Of a DNA stretch of 42,151 nucleotides, positions 16,570 to 24,137 are shown piece by piece. Source of the stretch: Candidatus Omnitrophota bacterium (GTDB lineage Bacteria > Omnitrophota > Gorgyraeia > Tantalellales > Tantalellaceae); the NCBI GenBank assembly GCA_024277375.1, contig JAJRVD010000022.1:1-42151 (forward strand). The letters are read 5' to 3'. The translations under genes were made by a program, and so were the position numbers. The first letter of the stretch is position 1. Each line of letters starts with the position of its first letter. The notes beneath the pieces are model-generated. The model was not told the DNA's origin. It saw only the letters and a program-made list of their open reading frames with translations, and ran no database searches.

Positions 16570-17136
16570 ATGAAAACATTATGGATAGTTTTAGGTGTGA
16601 TAGCGTTAGTTGTTTTGATGCTGGGCGGTTGGCTGATAGGAGGGCTTAACCATGTGGTGAGGCTGGACGAAACTGTAAATTCCTCATGGGCGCAGGTTGA
16701 GAACCAGCTTCAGAGAAGGAACGATCTTATCCCCAATTTGGTTAGCACCGTAAAGGGTTACGCGGGACATGAAAAGGAACTTTTAACCAGAGTTACACAG
16801 CTTAGAAGCCAGTGGGGTAAAGCTGCTACACAGGCTTCTAAAATGGAGACTGCGAATCAGATGTCGTCGGCAATATCACGTTTATTGCTTGTCGCGGAAA
16901 ATTATCCGGACCTTAAAGCTAATCAGAATTTTCTCGCGTTACAGTCGCAGCTTGAAGGGACCGAGAACCGAATAGCCGTTGAGAGAATGAGATATAACGC
17001 TTCGGTAAAGGTGTTCAACGCGTATCGTCGTACGGTATTCGGCGGAATTTTCGCGTCTATGCGGGGACTTACCGAACCCAGAGAATATTTTGAAGTCGCC
17101 GAGACCGCAAAAGAAGTTCCGGTGGTGAAGTTCTAG
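16570..17136 (+). CDS. lemA: LemA family protein
   Basis: 188 residues. One N-terminal membrane segment (LWIVLGVIALVVLMLGGWLI, about 4-23) is followed by the helical LemA domain: WAQVENQLQRRNDLIPNLV near 41-59, KGYAGHEKEL near 63, and SQLEGTENRIAVERMRYN in the C-terminal half. The frame is open upstream to 16468, but that overlaps the TPM gene; ATG 16570, preceded by GGGGGG, gives the family's normal start. LemA and TPM proteins are usually encoded together, in support of both calls. The molecular function is not established. Confidence 0.92.
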   Translation: MKTLWIVLGVIALVVLMLGGWLIGGLNHVVRLDETVNSSWAQVENQLQRRNDLIPNLVSTVKGYAGHEKELLTRVTQLRSQWGKAATQASKMETANQMSSAISRLLLVAENYPDLKANQNFLALQSQLEGTENRIAVERMRYNASVKVFNAYRRTVFGGIFASMRGLTEPREYFEVAETAKEVPVVKF

Positions 17137-17139
17137 CAT

Positions 17140-17167
17140 GTAGGGGCGTAATGCGTTACGCTCCTAC
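17140..17167. repeat. GTAGGGGCGTAATGCGTTACG palindrome
   Basis: A 28-bp imperfect palindrome running from GTAGGGGCGTAATGC to GCTCCTAC, just behind lemA. It belongs to the same broad GTAGGGGC/GCCCCTAC family as the element inside dinB at 31769-31802. Confidence 0.7.
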
Positions 17168-17182
17168 CGTTGAGGGAGAATA

Positions 17183-17599
17183 ATGAACGCGTTTTGGTGG
17201 GCATTTTTTGCCGCTTGTGTCTGGGGTGTAGTCCCGATCCTTGAGAAAACCGGTATCTCGTCAGTCGCGCCGCTAACAGCCCTGTTCTACAGGTGTTTCG
17301 GCGCGGTATTCGGCATAGTGATACTCGGGATTTTTGTTGTGAGGCCTCAGCACCTGAAACAGGCAAGCCCAAAGGCCATAATATTTCTTGTCGTAAGCGG
17401 GTTCCTCGCCAGTTTTGTAGCCAACATTTTATATTATCACGGTTTAAAAATAGGTGAAGTATCGAAGATCGTTCCCGTAGCCGGAAGTTTTCCCTTAATA
17501 GCGTTTATTCTCGGTGTGCTCATATTAGGGGAGTCGGTTACTGTAGCGAAAGTAATAGGTTCTGTTCTTATCGTTTCAGGCCTGTGGCTTTTAAGGTAG
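17183..17599 (+). CDS. EamA/DMT-type half-size membrane transporter
   Basis: 138 residues, one EamA domain with about four to five membrane segments instead of the usual ten in two-domain DMT permeases. The N terminus ALLWG-like motif appears as AFFAACVWGVVPILEKTG; the end reads GESVTVAKVIGSVLIVSGLWLLR, a typical EamA finish. Such half-size members are thought to work as dimers; the substrate is unknown. GAGGGAGAAT lies just before the ATG. There is no linked pathway gene to suggest a cargo. Confidence 0.8.
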   Translation: MNAFWWAFFAACVWGVVPILEKTGISSVAPLTALFYRCFGAVFGIVILGIFVVRPQHLKQASPKAIIFLVVSGFLASFVANILYYHGLKIGEVSKIVPVAGSFPLIAFILGVLILGESVTVAKVIGSVLIVSGLWLLR

Positions 17600-17617
17600 G
17601 TTACAAGTGATATAGGT

Positions 17618-17675
17618 GTAGGGGCTTGATTTATCAAGCCCGCTATAAAAGGGTTCGATAAATCGAACCCCTACA
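17618..17675 (-). mobile_element. Core-only copy 6 of the MITE-like element
   Basis: Only the two-hairpin core bracketed by GTAGGGG and CCCCTAC is present (GGGCTTGATTTATCAAGCCC then GGGTTCGATAAATCGAACCC). The terminal inverted repeats are missing. Either the core is also mobile or this copy has lost its ends. Confidence 0.75.
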
Positions 17676-17710
17676 ATAAAAAAACGATAATAAGAGCTAT
17701 GAACTAAATT

Positions 17711-18652
17711 ATGGTAAACGAGAACGCGATAAAAGCCGTATTCCACGGCTCATTAAAACTAAAAGAAAATGAATCCTGTCTTATCGTTACCGATACGATA
17801 AAAGAGCCGATAGGACGCGCTTTTTATGAGTATGCCACGGGGATAACCTCACGGGTTGACATTGAAGTAATAGAACCAACAGGAGAACACGGCGCCCCGC
17901 CGCCCCGGGCTGTCGCGCGAAAGATGCTGAATTATGACGTAGAGATACTTGTGACCGAGAAGTCTCTTACTCATACTCTCGCGAGGCGTGAAGCCACCGG
18001 AAAAGGCGCTCGCATCGCGACAATGCCGTCTATCACCGAGGAGACGGCGAATAGATGTCTTGATATAGATTACGAGGCGCTTAAAAAAGAGTCCCAACGT
18101 CTTTATGGCATCCTGAGCGTGGCTTCGGACATTCGAGTTACGACAGATCTGGGTACGGATATTAATTTCACGCATAGAACAAGCAGTTTCTTTGGTAAGG
18201 ACGGAGGGTCCTTTGATTATCCCGGCGCGTATGGTAATCTGCCTGAAGGTGAAGTAGCGTTTACTCCCGAGACATGTGAAGGTGTGTATATTGTTGACGC
18301 TTCGTTCCCGGACCTGGGTGTATTGAGGTCACCTTTGACATTCAAAGTAACGGGTGGGATCGTCCGCGAGATCACAGGGGCGCGTTCGGAGGAGCTTATA
18401 GAACGTTTGGACGGGGCCGGGCCGAAGGCATGGCGTGTTGCGGAGTTGGGGATAGGACTTAATCCCAAGGCCAGGATCATCGGCAAGATCCTTGAGGACG
18501 AGAAGGTTATAGGTACCGTACATATTGCTGTTGGTAATAATCTTTCATTTGGCGGAGATAATGATGTTACGCTTCATTTGGATGGGGTGATAAGGGATCC
18601 GGATATTATTGTGGATGGGAACAAGATAATGGAAAAAGGAAAATTTATTTAA
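17711..18652 (+). CDS. AmpS/M29-like aminopeptidase family protein
   Basis: 313 residues resembling the AmpS-like metallo-aminopeptidase group (COG2309; related to M29 aminopeptidase T and to a dihydroxypyridine dioxygenase). Supporting stretches are VTTDLGTDINF near 145, YGNLPEGEVAFTP near 174 (likely metal-binding Glu), ELGIGLNPKARIIGKILEDE near 245 and TVHIAVGNN then VTLHLDGVI with His ligands near the C terminus. The family contains both peptidases and ring-cleaving enzymes, so the substrate is open. The start is ATG 17711 with no clear ribosome binding site. It stands alone between a MITE core and the ispD gene. Confidence 0.78.
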   Translation: MVNENAIKAVFHGSLKLKENESCLIVTDTIKEPIGRAFYEYATGITSRVDIEVIEPTGEHGAPPPRAVARKMLNYDVEILVTEKSLTHTLARREATGKGARIATMPSITEETANRCLDIDYEALKKESQRLYGILSVASDIRVTTDLGTDINFTHRTSSFFGKDGGSFDYPGAYGNLPEGEVAFTPETCEGVYIVDASFPDLGVLRSPLTFKVTGGIVREITGARSEELIERLDGAGPKAWRVAELGIGLNPKARIIGKILEDEKVIGTVHIAVGNNLSFGGDNDVTLHLDGVIRDPDIIVDGNKIMEKGKFI

Positions 18653-18653
18653 G

Positions 18654-18733
18654 AGATCCTTCGACTCGGCCTTCAGCCTCGCTCAGGATGACAGGGAGTG
18701 GGCGCTTCGCCTCGTTCAGGATGACAGGGGGGG
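18654..18733. repeat. Two GATCCTTCGACTC/CTCAGGATGACAG repeats
   Basis: GAGATCCTTCGACTCGGCCT to CTCAGGATGACAGG, followed by a second shortened unit CGCCTCGTTCAGGATGACAG. They fill the entire gap between the aminopeptidase-like gene and ispD; the closing GGGGGGG run may serve as the ispD ribosome binding site. Confidence 0.7.
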
Positions 18734-18734
18734 G

Positions 18735-19442
18735 ATGAATAAAAAAATAACCGCTATAATTCTTGCCGGTGGCACAGGCGAGCGTATGAATAAAGATATT
18801 CCTAAACAGTTTCTTAAACTGGCGGGTAAACCGCTTATTTTGTATACGTTGGAGAAGTTTGATAAAAATTTCGCTGTAACGGATCTGGTGGTTGTATGTC
18901 ATGAAGACTACCTTGAACATCTTGAAGAAATAATAGAAAAAAATGGGAGAAAGAAATCCTATAAAGTCGTTTCCGGGGGCCGGACCCGTCAGGAATCCTC
19001 ATTTATCGGAGTCAAAAATTGTCCGCCGGGAACAGATCTGGTCCTTATCCATGATGCCGCGCGTCCTTTTGTTGACGACCGGATAATAGGAGATGTTATT
19101 CAAGCGGCGGATGAAGCGGGAGCCTCAGGACCCGTGATAGAAACGGGTGACACTATAATAGTGCAGAAGGGTGAATATATCGACCGGATACCCGACAGAA
19201 ACAAGCTTAAAAGAATACAGACCCCGCAAGGCTTTCGTTACGATCTGATCTCGCGTGCGCATCAACAGGCGATAGAGAACGGTATTGCTGAGGCAAGCGA
19301 TGATTGTGGTCTTGTTGTAGCCTTGGGGAAAGATGTAAAAACTATTGAAGGCTCCGCTCTGAACATCAAAATAACAGATGAGATCAGCCTGTATCTTGCC
19401 GAGAAGTATATTCAACTGGAAGAGATCGCAGACGAAGAATAA
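18735..19442 (+). CDS. ispD: 2-C-methyl-D-erythritol 4-phosphate cytidylyltransferase
   Basis: Forms CDP-methylerythritol in the MEP isoprenoid pathway. The 235 residues contain the nucleotide-binding start IILAGGTGERM (about 6-16) and PKQFLKLAGKPLI, then HDAARPFV near 103, TPQGFRYDLI near 160 and EASDDCGLVV near 184. The related TarI/IspD-like enzymes make CDP-ribitol; the neighbouring polysaccharide genes make that alternative worth keeping, but no ribitol-5-phosphate reductase lies next door. The start is an ATG right after a G-rich run at the end of a repeat. No other MEP genes are in the window. Confidence 0.88.
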   Translation: MNKKITAIILAGGTGERMNKDIPKQFLKLAGKPLILYTLEKFDKNFAVTDLVVVCHEDYLEHLEEIIEKNGRKKSYKVVSGGRTRQESSFIGVKNCPPGTDLVLIHDAARPFVDDRIIGDVIQAADEAGASGPVIETGDTIIVQKGEYIDRIPDRNKLKRIQTPQGFRYDLISRAHQQAIENGIAEASDDCGLVVALGKDVKTIEGSALNIKITDEISLYLAEKYIQLEEIADEE

Positions 19443-19445
19443 TAT

Positions 19446-19473
19446 TTGTAAATAGCACGATTCCCGTTATAAT
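19446..19473 (+). promoter_or_regulatory. Promoter directly before the flippase gene
   Basis: TTGTAA (19446-19451), 16-bp spacer, TATAAT (19468-19473). The start site would be near 19480, about 3 nt before the ATG at 19483, so the mRNA would be leaderless. Confidence 0.6.
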
Positions 19474-19482
19474 TAATATTGC

Positions 19483-20979
19483 ATGGGTGCTATAAACACT
19501 ACAATATTAAAAGACGCGTGGAAATATCTGCCGGCATATATAATCCCGTCATTTGTCGGGTTTATCGCTATTCCTATTGTTACGCGCCTTTTCACTACGC
19601 ACGAATATGGTCAGTTCATGCTCGTCATAGCGGTCTCAACAGTAGCAACGGTTATTTCATCCGCGTGGGTCAACGCTCCGCTTGTAAGATTCTGGTCGGT
19701 ATATTCAAAAAACACCGAAGAAAAAGAAGCGTTTCTTGCTATTGTTATAAAGCTGTTATTGGTAGCGGGTTTCGCGTTAAGTCTTATATTTGTTGTCACG
19801 GGAACTTTTGCCGTTAAGTGGCTGCCGCAAAGGTTTCATAATATCATATGGATAATATTGTCGCTGTCCCTTTGTGATATGTTCTGGAGAGTGGCGTGCG
19901 GCAAATTGCGCGCCACAAGAGAGATCGGTCAATATGTGTGGTTCACCATATGGTACAGTGTTGTGGGAATAACTACGGGTATCTTATTGGTCGCTTTTTT
20001 TTCGTTTGGTATTGAGGGGTTGTTGTTCGGTAGAATATTCAGCATGGTGCTCATGATAGGATTTCTCCGGAAAAAGGCATTTGGCGATGTTGATATGAAA
20101 CGTGGTAAGCTGGCTTCAGAGATGACTCTGAAGATGATAAAATACGGGGCTCCTTTCGCGATAATAGATCTGGCTACCTGGATAATAAACCTTTCGGATA
20201 GGTATATCATCCGTTTTTATTATGACAGTGCTAAAGTAGGGCTTTATTCCGCGAATTACGGTATTGCCGAAAAAATAGTATATTTGGTGGTCTTTGTGTT
20301 CGTGATGGCTGAAAGTCCCGTCGCGTTCGGTAAGTGGGAATCTTCGCCGGTTGAAGAGAATAAAAAACTCAGTGAGAAGGTAACGCGATATTACATTGTG
20401 TTTGCCGTTCCGTTGACCATTGGTATAAGTGTTTTGGCAAAGCCTTTGATATCGGTTCTGACTCCGGCAGGGTATCGATCGGGCTATGTTATAATGCCGT
20501 TCGTAGCTGTATCTATATTGCTGTTGGGGGTATTCCACAGATACTATAATGTTCTCGCGTTACACAAACGAACGCGCGTATATATGTACATTGTATCCGG
20601 CGCCTGTATTGCTAATATCGTAATGAACTTTATATTCGTTCCGCTATGGGGATATACCGCCGCGGCTAAGACGACGCTTTTTTCGTATTCGGCGATGCTG
20701 GTCTTATCGATCGTAATATCCCGTAGGTATATGGTATGGAACTTTCCGTTCCGTTCCCTTGCGAGAAGTTGTATCGCCTCTGCCATCATGTCGCTTGTTG
20801 TGATCTTTTGCGGCAACATTTGCGGCAACATAGATATGATAAAACTTTTCAGTATAGGTTTAGTGGGAAGCGGCGTGTATTTCCTGTCTCTTTATCTGCT
20901 TAGTGAATTCAACGAACAGGAAAAAGAGTATGCTTTGAACCTGCTCAAAGATGTTTTGCGCATAAAGGCCTCTGGATAG
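19483..20979 (+). CDS. Polysaccharide flippase (MOP superfamily, Wzx-like)
   Basis: 498 residues with about 12-14 membrane segments. The N terminus (DAWKYLPAYIIPSFVGFIAI) and the Arg/Lys-poor hydrophobic repeats with a central DLATWIINLSDRYIIRFYYD block are typical of lipid-linked oligosaccharide exporters. It probably moves undecaprenyl-linked glycan repeat units across the inner membrane for the surface polysaccharide built by the following transferases. No ribosome binding site is visible and the promoter ends 9 nt before the ATG. The gene opens the polysaccharide locus. Which glycan is carried cannot be told. Confidence 0.88.
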   Translation: MGAINTTILKDAWKYLPAYIIPSFVGFIAIPIVTRLFTTHEYGQFMLVIAVSTVATVISSAWVNAPLVRFWSVYSKNTEEKEAFLAIVIKLLLVAGFALSLIFVVTGTFAVKWLPQRFHNIIWIILSLSLCDMFWRVACGKLRATREIGQYVWFTIWYSVVGITTGILLVAFFSFGIEGLLFGRIFSMVLMIGFLRKKAFGDVDMKRGKLASEMTLKMIKYGAPFAIIDLATWIINLSDRYIIRFYYDSAKVGLYSANYGIAEKIVYLVVFVFVMAESPVAFGKWESSPVEENKKLSEKVTRYYIVFAVPLTIGISVLAKPLISVLTPAGYRSGYVIMPFVAVSILLLGVFHRYYNVLALHKRTRVYMYIVSGACIANIVMNFIFVPLWGYTAAAKTTLFSYSAMLVLSIVISRRYMVWNFPFRSLARSCIASAIMSLVVIFCGNICGNIDMIKLFSIGLVGSGVYFLSLYLLSEFNEQEKEYALNLLKDVLRIKASG

Positions 20980-21022
20980 ATATGTCTAAAAACGTTCTTA
21001 TGTAACGAAAAAGTCGGTATTG

Positions 21023-21691
21023 ATGATGAAAATAAGAGATACGATCAACAGGTGGATGATACTTTTGAGAAGTATTTTTCATCTGGATTATAGCGGGAGG
21101 GGGGAGCGACAAGTATCCAGTGATATCGAAAAGATACGACCCGACCATGCCGGAAGATATAAGTTTTCCGCCGGGTTCATCGGCCGGAACGATACGGTCT
21201 TGGATTGCGCTTGTGGGGTGGGTTACGGCACAGCGATCATCGCGGAGGTATCATGTCCGAAACGTGTTGTCGGGATGGATATCAGCGAAAAAGCTATAAA
21301 GTTCGCTCGGAGGCATTATCCCGGGGATAATATACGGTACGGAGTGAGCGATGTCTTCAATATGGATCTCGGTGACGCTAAGTTTGATCGTATAGTTTCT
21401 TTCGAAACGCTTGAGCATGTCGAGTCCAAGCCGCTTATTGATATTTTTTGGAGAACGTTAAAAAAAGGTGGTCTGCTGATAATTTCTACTCCAAATGAAG
21501 ATATGATGCCGTATGACGAGAGACGGTTTCCTTTTCACCTAAAACACTATACTCCCGGCGAGTTAGATGATCTTCTTGTTTCAGCCGGATTTTCCGTTGT
21601 AGGGCGATATACGCAATATGATATAAACAGTTGTGAGGTCGTTAAGGGCACTGACGGTCTTTTTAACATCGCTGTCGCAAAAAAGGAATAA
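21023..21691 (+). CDS. Class I SAM-dependent methyltransferase
   Basis: About 222 residues of the Rossmann-fold methyltransferase type. The SAM-binding motif VLDCACGVGYGTAII lies near 60-75, motif II-like VVGMDISEKAIKFA near 84, and the post-I region FDRIVSFETLEHVE near 115-128. The C-terminal segment LKKGGLLIISTPNED is typical. The frame begins TTG-ATG-ATG; I use the first ATG. Its site between the flippase and a capsule-type transferase suggests it methylates a sugar or polyprenyl-linked intermediate, but the substrate is not shown by the sequence. Confidence 0.85.
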   Translation: MMKIRDTINRWMILLRSIFHLDYSGRGERQVSSDIEKIRPDHAGRYKFSAGFIGRNDTVLDCACGVGYGTAIIAEVSCPKRVVGMDISEKAIKFARRHYPGDNIRYGVSDVFNMDLGDAKFDRIVSFETLEHVESKPLIDIFWRTLKKGGLLIISTPNEDMMPYDERRFPFHLKHYTPGELDDLLVSAGFSVVGRYTQYDINSCEVVKGTDGLFNIAVAKKE

Positions 21692-21694
21692 GCC

Positions 21695-23125
21695 ATGAGC
21701 AATATAATTCTGTCTACACTGAAACGGGTGTATCAGATACTTACCATGATATATTTTGACTATATCAGGGATACGATCATTGCGGTATCGCGAGTTTGCA
21801 GAAAGAAGAACAAAGCTCTTATTCTTGATATGGATTGGTGCTGGTGGTGTTTTAACGAGCAGGAGATCAGGACAAATCTACATCAGCACCCGGCGCTAAA
21901 ACAGTATGCTGATTTTATCCGAGTTGATAGGGAACAGATATTTAAAGGCAAAGGGTGTTCTCCGGAGGTAACATACGAGAATTTTAGATCTATTGCTCAT
22001 GACGGGTACAATTTATGGGGCATTTGCAAGGCCACGATAATTTCTGATCTGGGAACATATGATATTGATCCGGAGAACACTGAACACGCGAACGATATCC
22101 AAAAAAAATATAATGAAGCTGTCAGGGGGATAGATAATTTGAAAAAGCTCTTTGACAGGTTAGATCCGGATACTGTTTTTGTGTGCGGCGGCGGAGTTTT
22201 TGACTCTAGATGTGTCGTCGAGGTAGCAAGACGACGGGGGATCAATGTTGTTGGCGCGGAAAATTTCATGATGGGGGGATTTGTTATTTTTGACAATCTA
22301 AGCGGCCAGATAATCAATCGACATTCTCTCGCGCGGATGGGGTCGGATATATTGGAGGCGTGGGAAGTGACTGATGCTGAACGTAAAGAAATATTTGAAC
22401 TTTGGCGGAGGAAACTGACGGAAAAAGCGGAAGAACATAAAACAGGCGGCATAGATAAAGCGGACGATATAAAAAAGGCATTGGATCTTCCTCGAGGATG
22501 TAAAACTCTGCTTCTTTTAGGGCAGGTCAGAACTGATGCCTCTATTGTTCTTGACTCGCCGCTGTATGAGGACCCTGTAGATATGATAGAGGCGGTAGCG
22601 CGGTGTATGAAAAAAAGTGAGAACACAGTGCTTATTGTCAGGTTGCACCCAAAGGAGTTTAAAGGGAAAGCTCCGAATGGAAAGCCGTATGACAGATCGA
22701 CCTATAGAAGTTTGATCGAAAGAGGAATAGACAAGCTTCCGAACGTAAAGATCGTGGAAGACCCCGGTTATAACACATATACTTTGATGGAGATGGCGGA
22801 CGCGGGGATCACTATTAATTCACAAGCCGGATTAGAGATGTGCATGTTGGGTAAACCCGTTATGGTTTGTGGTGCCGCCTTTTATGGGAATAAAGGCTTT
22901 ACGGTAGACTTGGGCCATCCCGCGGCACTTGAAACTACGATCGATTTTCTGCTTAAAAAAAATAAGCTGAGCGAATGCGAGCACCAGCGCGCGTTAAACT
23001 TCATGCATTTTATCTGTAAAAGACAATTGTTTGATCGCAAATTGTCAATAAACACCGATCGTCTTCTCCAGATCTTTAATCTAATTGTCATTGCGAGGAG
23101 CGAAGCGACGAAGCAATCTCAATGA
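21695..23125 (+). CDS. Putative capsule polysaccharide-type glycosyltransferase; repeat-derived C terminus
   Basis: 476 residues, function uncertain. It starts 3 nt after the methyltransferase stop, so the two are likely coupled. An N-terminal hydrophobic helix region is followed by a Rossmann-like half with DTVFVCGGGVFDSRCVVEVA near 158 and a second half with TLLLLGQVRTDASIV near 270, VLIVRLHPKEFKGK near 312 and ITINSQAGLEMCMLGKPVMV near 373. RLHPKE plus NSQAGLE is the pattern of capsule/Kdo-transferase-like GT-B enzymes. The last residues, VIARSEATKQSQ, are translated from the intergenic repeat at 23088-23122 and do not belong to the ancestral protein. Confidence 0.6.
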   Translation: MSNIILSTLKRVYQILTMIYFDYIRDTIIAVSRVCRKKNKALILDMDWCWWCFNEQEIRTNLHQHPALKQYADFIRVDREQIFKGKGCSPEVTYENFRSIAHDGYNLWGICKATIISDLGTYDIDPENTEHANDIQKKYNEAVRGIDNLKKLFDRLDPDTVFVCGGGVFDSRCVVEVARRRGINVVGAENFMMGGFVIFDNLSGQIINRHSLARMGSDILEAWEVTDAERKEIFELWRRKLTEKAEEHKTGGIDKADDIKKALDLPRGCKTLLLLGQVRTDASIVLDSPLYEDPVDMIEAVARCMKKSENTVLIVRLHPKEFKGKAPNGKPYDRSTYRSLIERGIDKLPNVKIVEDPGYNTYTLMEMADAGITINSQAGLEMCMLGKPVMVCGAAFYGNKGFTVDLGHPAALETTIDFLLKKNKLSECEHQRALNFMHFICKRQLFDRKLSINTDRLLQIFNLIVIARSEATKQSQ

Positions 23126-23242
23126 AAATCATAGAGATTCTTCGCTTCGCTCAGAATGATGATGTGTATGTCATCCGGAACGAAGGACGAAGGCTTTCTC
23201 CTGTCATCCTGAACGAGCCGAAGGCGAGTGAAGGATCTCAAA
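23088..23242. repeat. Cluster of three short dispersed repeats
   Basis: GTCATTGCGAGGAGCGAAGC (from 23088) overlaps the 3' end of the preceding gene. It is followed by AGAGATTCTTCGCTTCGCTC at about 23134 and by TGTCATCCTGAACGAGCCGA to GAAGGATCTC (about 23202-23240). No gene lies in 23126-23255. Confidence 0.75.
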
Positions 23243-23255
23243 AAGGATTAACTTA

Positions 23256-24137
23256 ATGGCACTTCCATTTGTATCTGTGATCATCCCGGTTTTGAATGAT
23301 TCTAAACGTCTCTTGAGGTGTATTGCCTCAATATCTGAGCAGAACTATCCGGCGAATATGTTTGAAATTGTAGTTGTGGACAATGCCTCTACCGAAGACA
23401 TCAAGGCTCTGGCGGGGAAGTTTAATTGTGTCAGATACGAATTTGAACCTGTCGGAGGGCCTGCTGCCGCGAGGAATAAAGGGATTGCGGTAGCTAAAGG
23501 TGAAGTATTATCTTTTACGGATTCCGATTGCATTCCTGATAAGGATTGGCTCTCCGGCGGCGTTTCGAAATTGTTATCCCTCCCGAATTGCGGGCTAGTC
23601 GCGGGTTCGATCGAATTGTACTATAAGGATATGGAGCACATTACCGGTGTTGAACTTTATGATACGGTTTCTTATCTTGCGCAAGAAAGGTATGTGGAGA
23701 AATACAGGTTCGGCGCGACAGCAAATCTTTTTACTTCACGTGACGTCATTGATAAAGTTGGAAATTTTAATAGTGAATTATTTAAGACAGCTTCCGGGGA
23801 AGATGCCGAATGGGGCGAAAGAGTTTTTGCGGAAGGTTACGGGCAGGTATATGCCGAAGACGTTCGTGTCTTGCATCCCGCGACACATTCATTTCTAGAA
23901 CTTTACAAAAAAACAAAAAGAATAACTTTGGGAAATATGATTTTGAATAGCGCCAGAGGTAAGGGCGGGCTCAAACCGGCTTTCGTGAGTTTGTCAGAGT
24001 CCCTGAAATTCCATTATGATCAAATTTGGAAAGGTGAGGCCGTTAAAGGATGGCTTCGAAAACTAACAGTGAGCCTTATCGCCGCGGCAATGATCTTCGT
24101 AAAGGGTTGGATAAAAATAACTAAAACGGTTTCATGA
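23256..24137 (+). CDS. Family 2 glycosyltransferase
   Basis: 293 residues. The GT-A fold is marked by VSVIIPVLNDSKRLLRCI at the N terminus, VVDNASTEDI near 40, GGPAAARNKGI near 67 and the DxD-like FTDSDCIPDKDW near 91-102; GEDAEWGERV near 183 supplies the catalytic-base region. The C-terminal end has one hydrophobic stretch (AAAMIFVKGWIKI), suggesting membrane contact. AAAGGA lies 8 nt before the ATG. The last 17 bp overlap the end of the convergent membrane transferase gene. It likely adds a sugar in the surface polysaccharide; donor and acceptor are unknown. Confidence 0.9.
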   Translation: MALPFVSVIIPVLNDSKRLLRCIASISEQNYPANMFEIVVVDNASTEDIKALAGKFNCVRYEFEPVGGPAAARNKGIAVAKGEVLSFTDSDCIPDKDWLSGGVSKLLSLPNCGLVAGSIELYYKDMEHITGVELYDTVSYLAQERYVEKYRFGATANLFTSRDVIDKVGNFNSELFKTASGEDAEWGERVFAEGYGQVYAEDVRVLHPATHSFLELYKKTKRITLGNMILNSARGKGGLKPAFVSLSESLKFHYDQIWKGEAVKGWLRKLTVSLIAAAMIFVKGWIKITKTVS

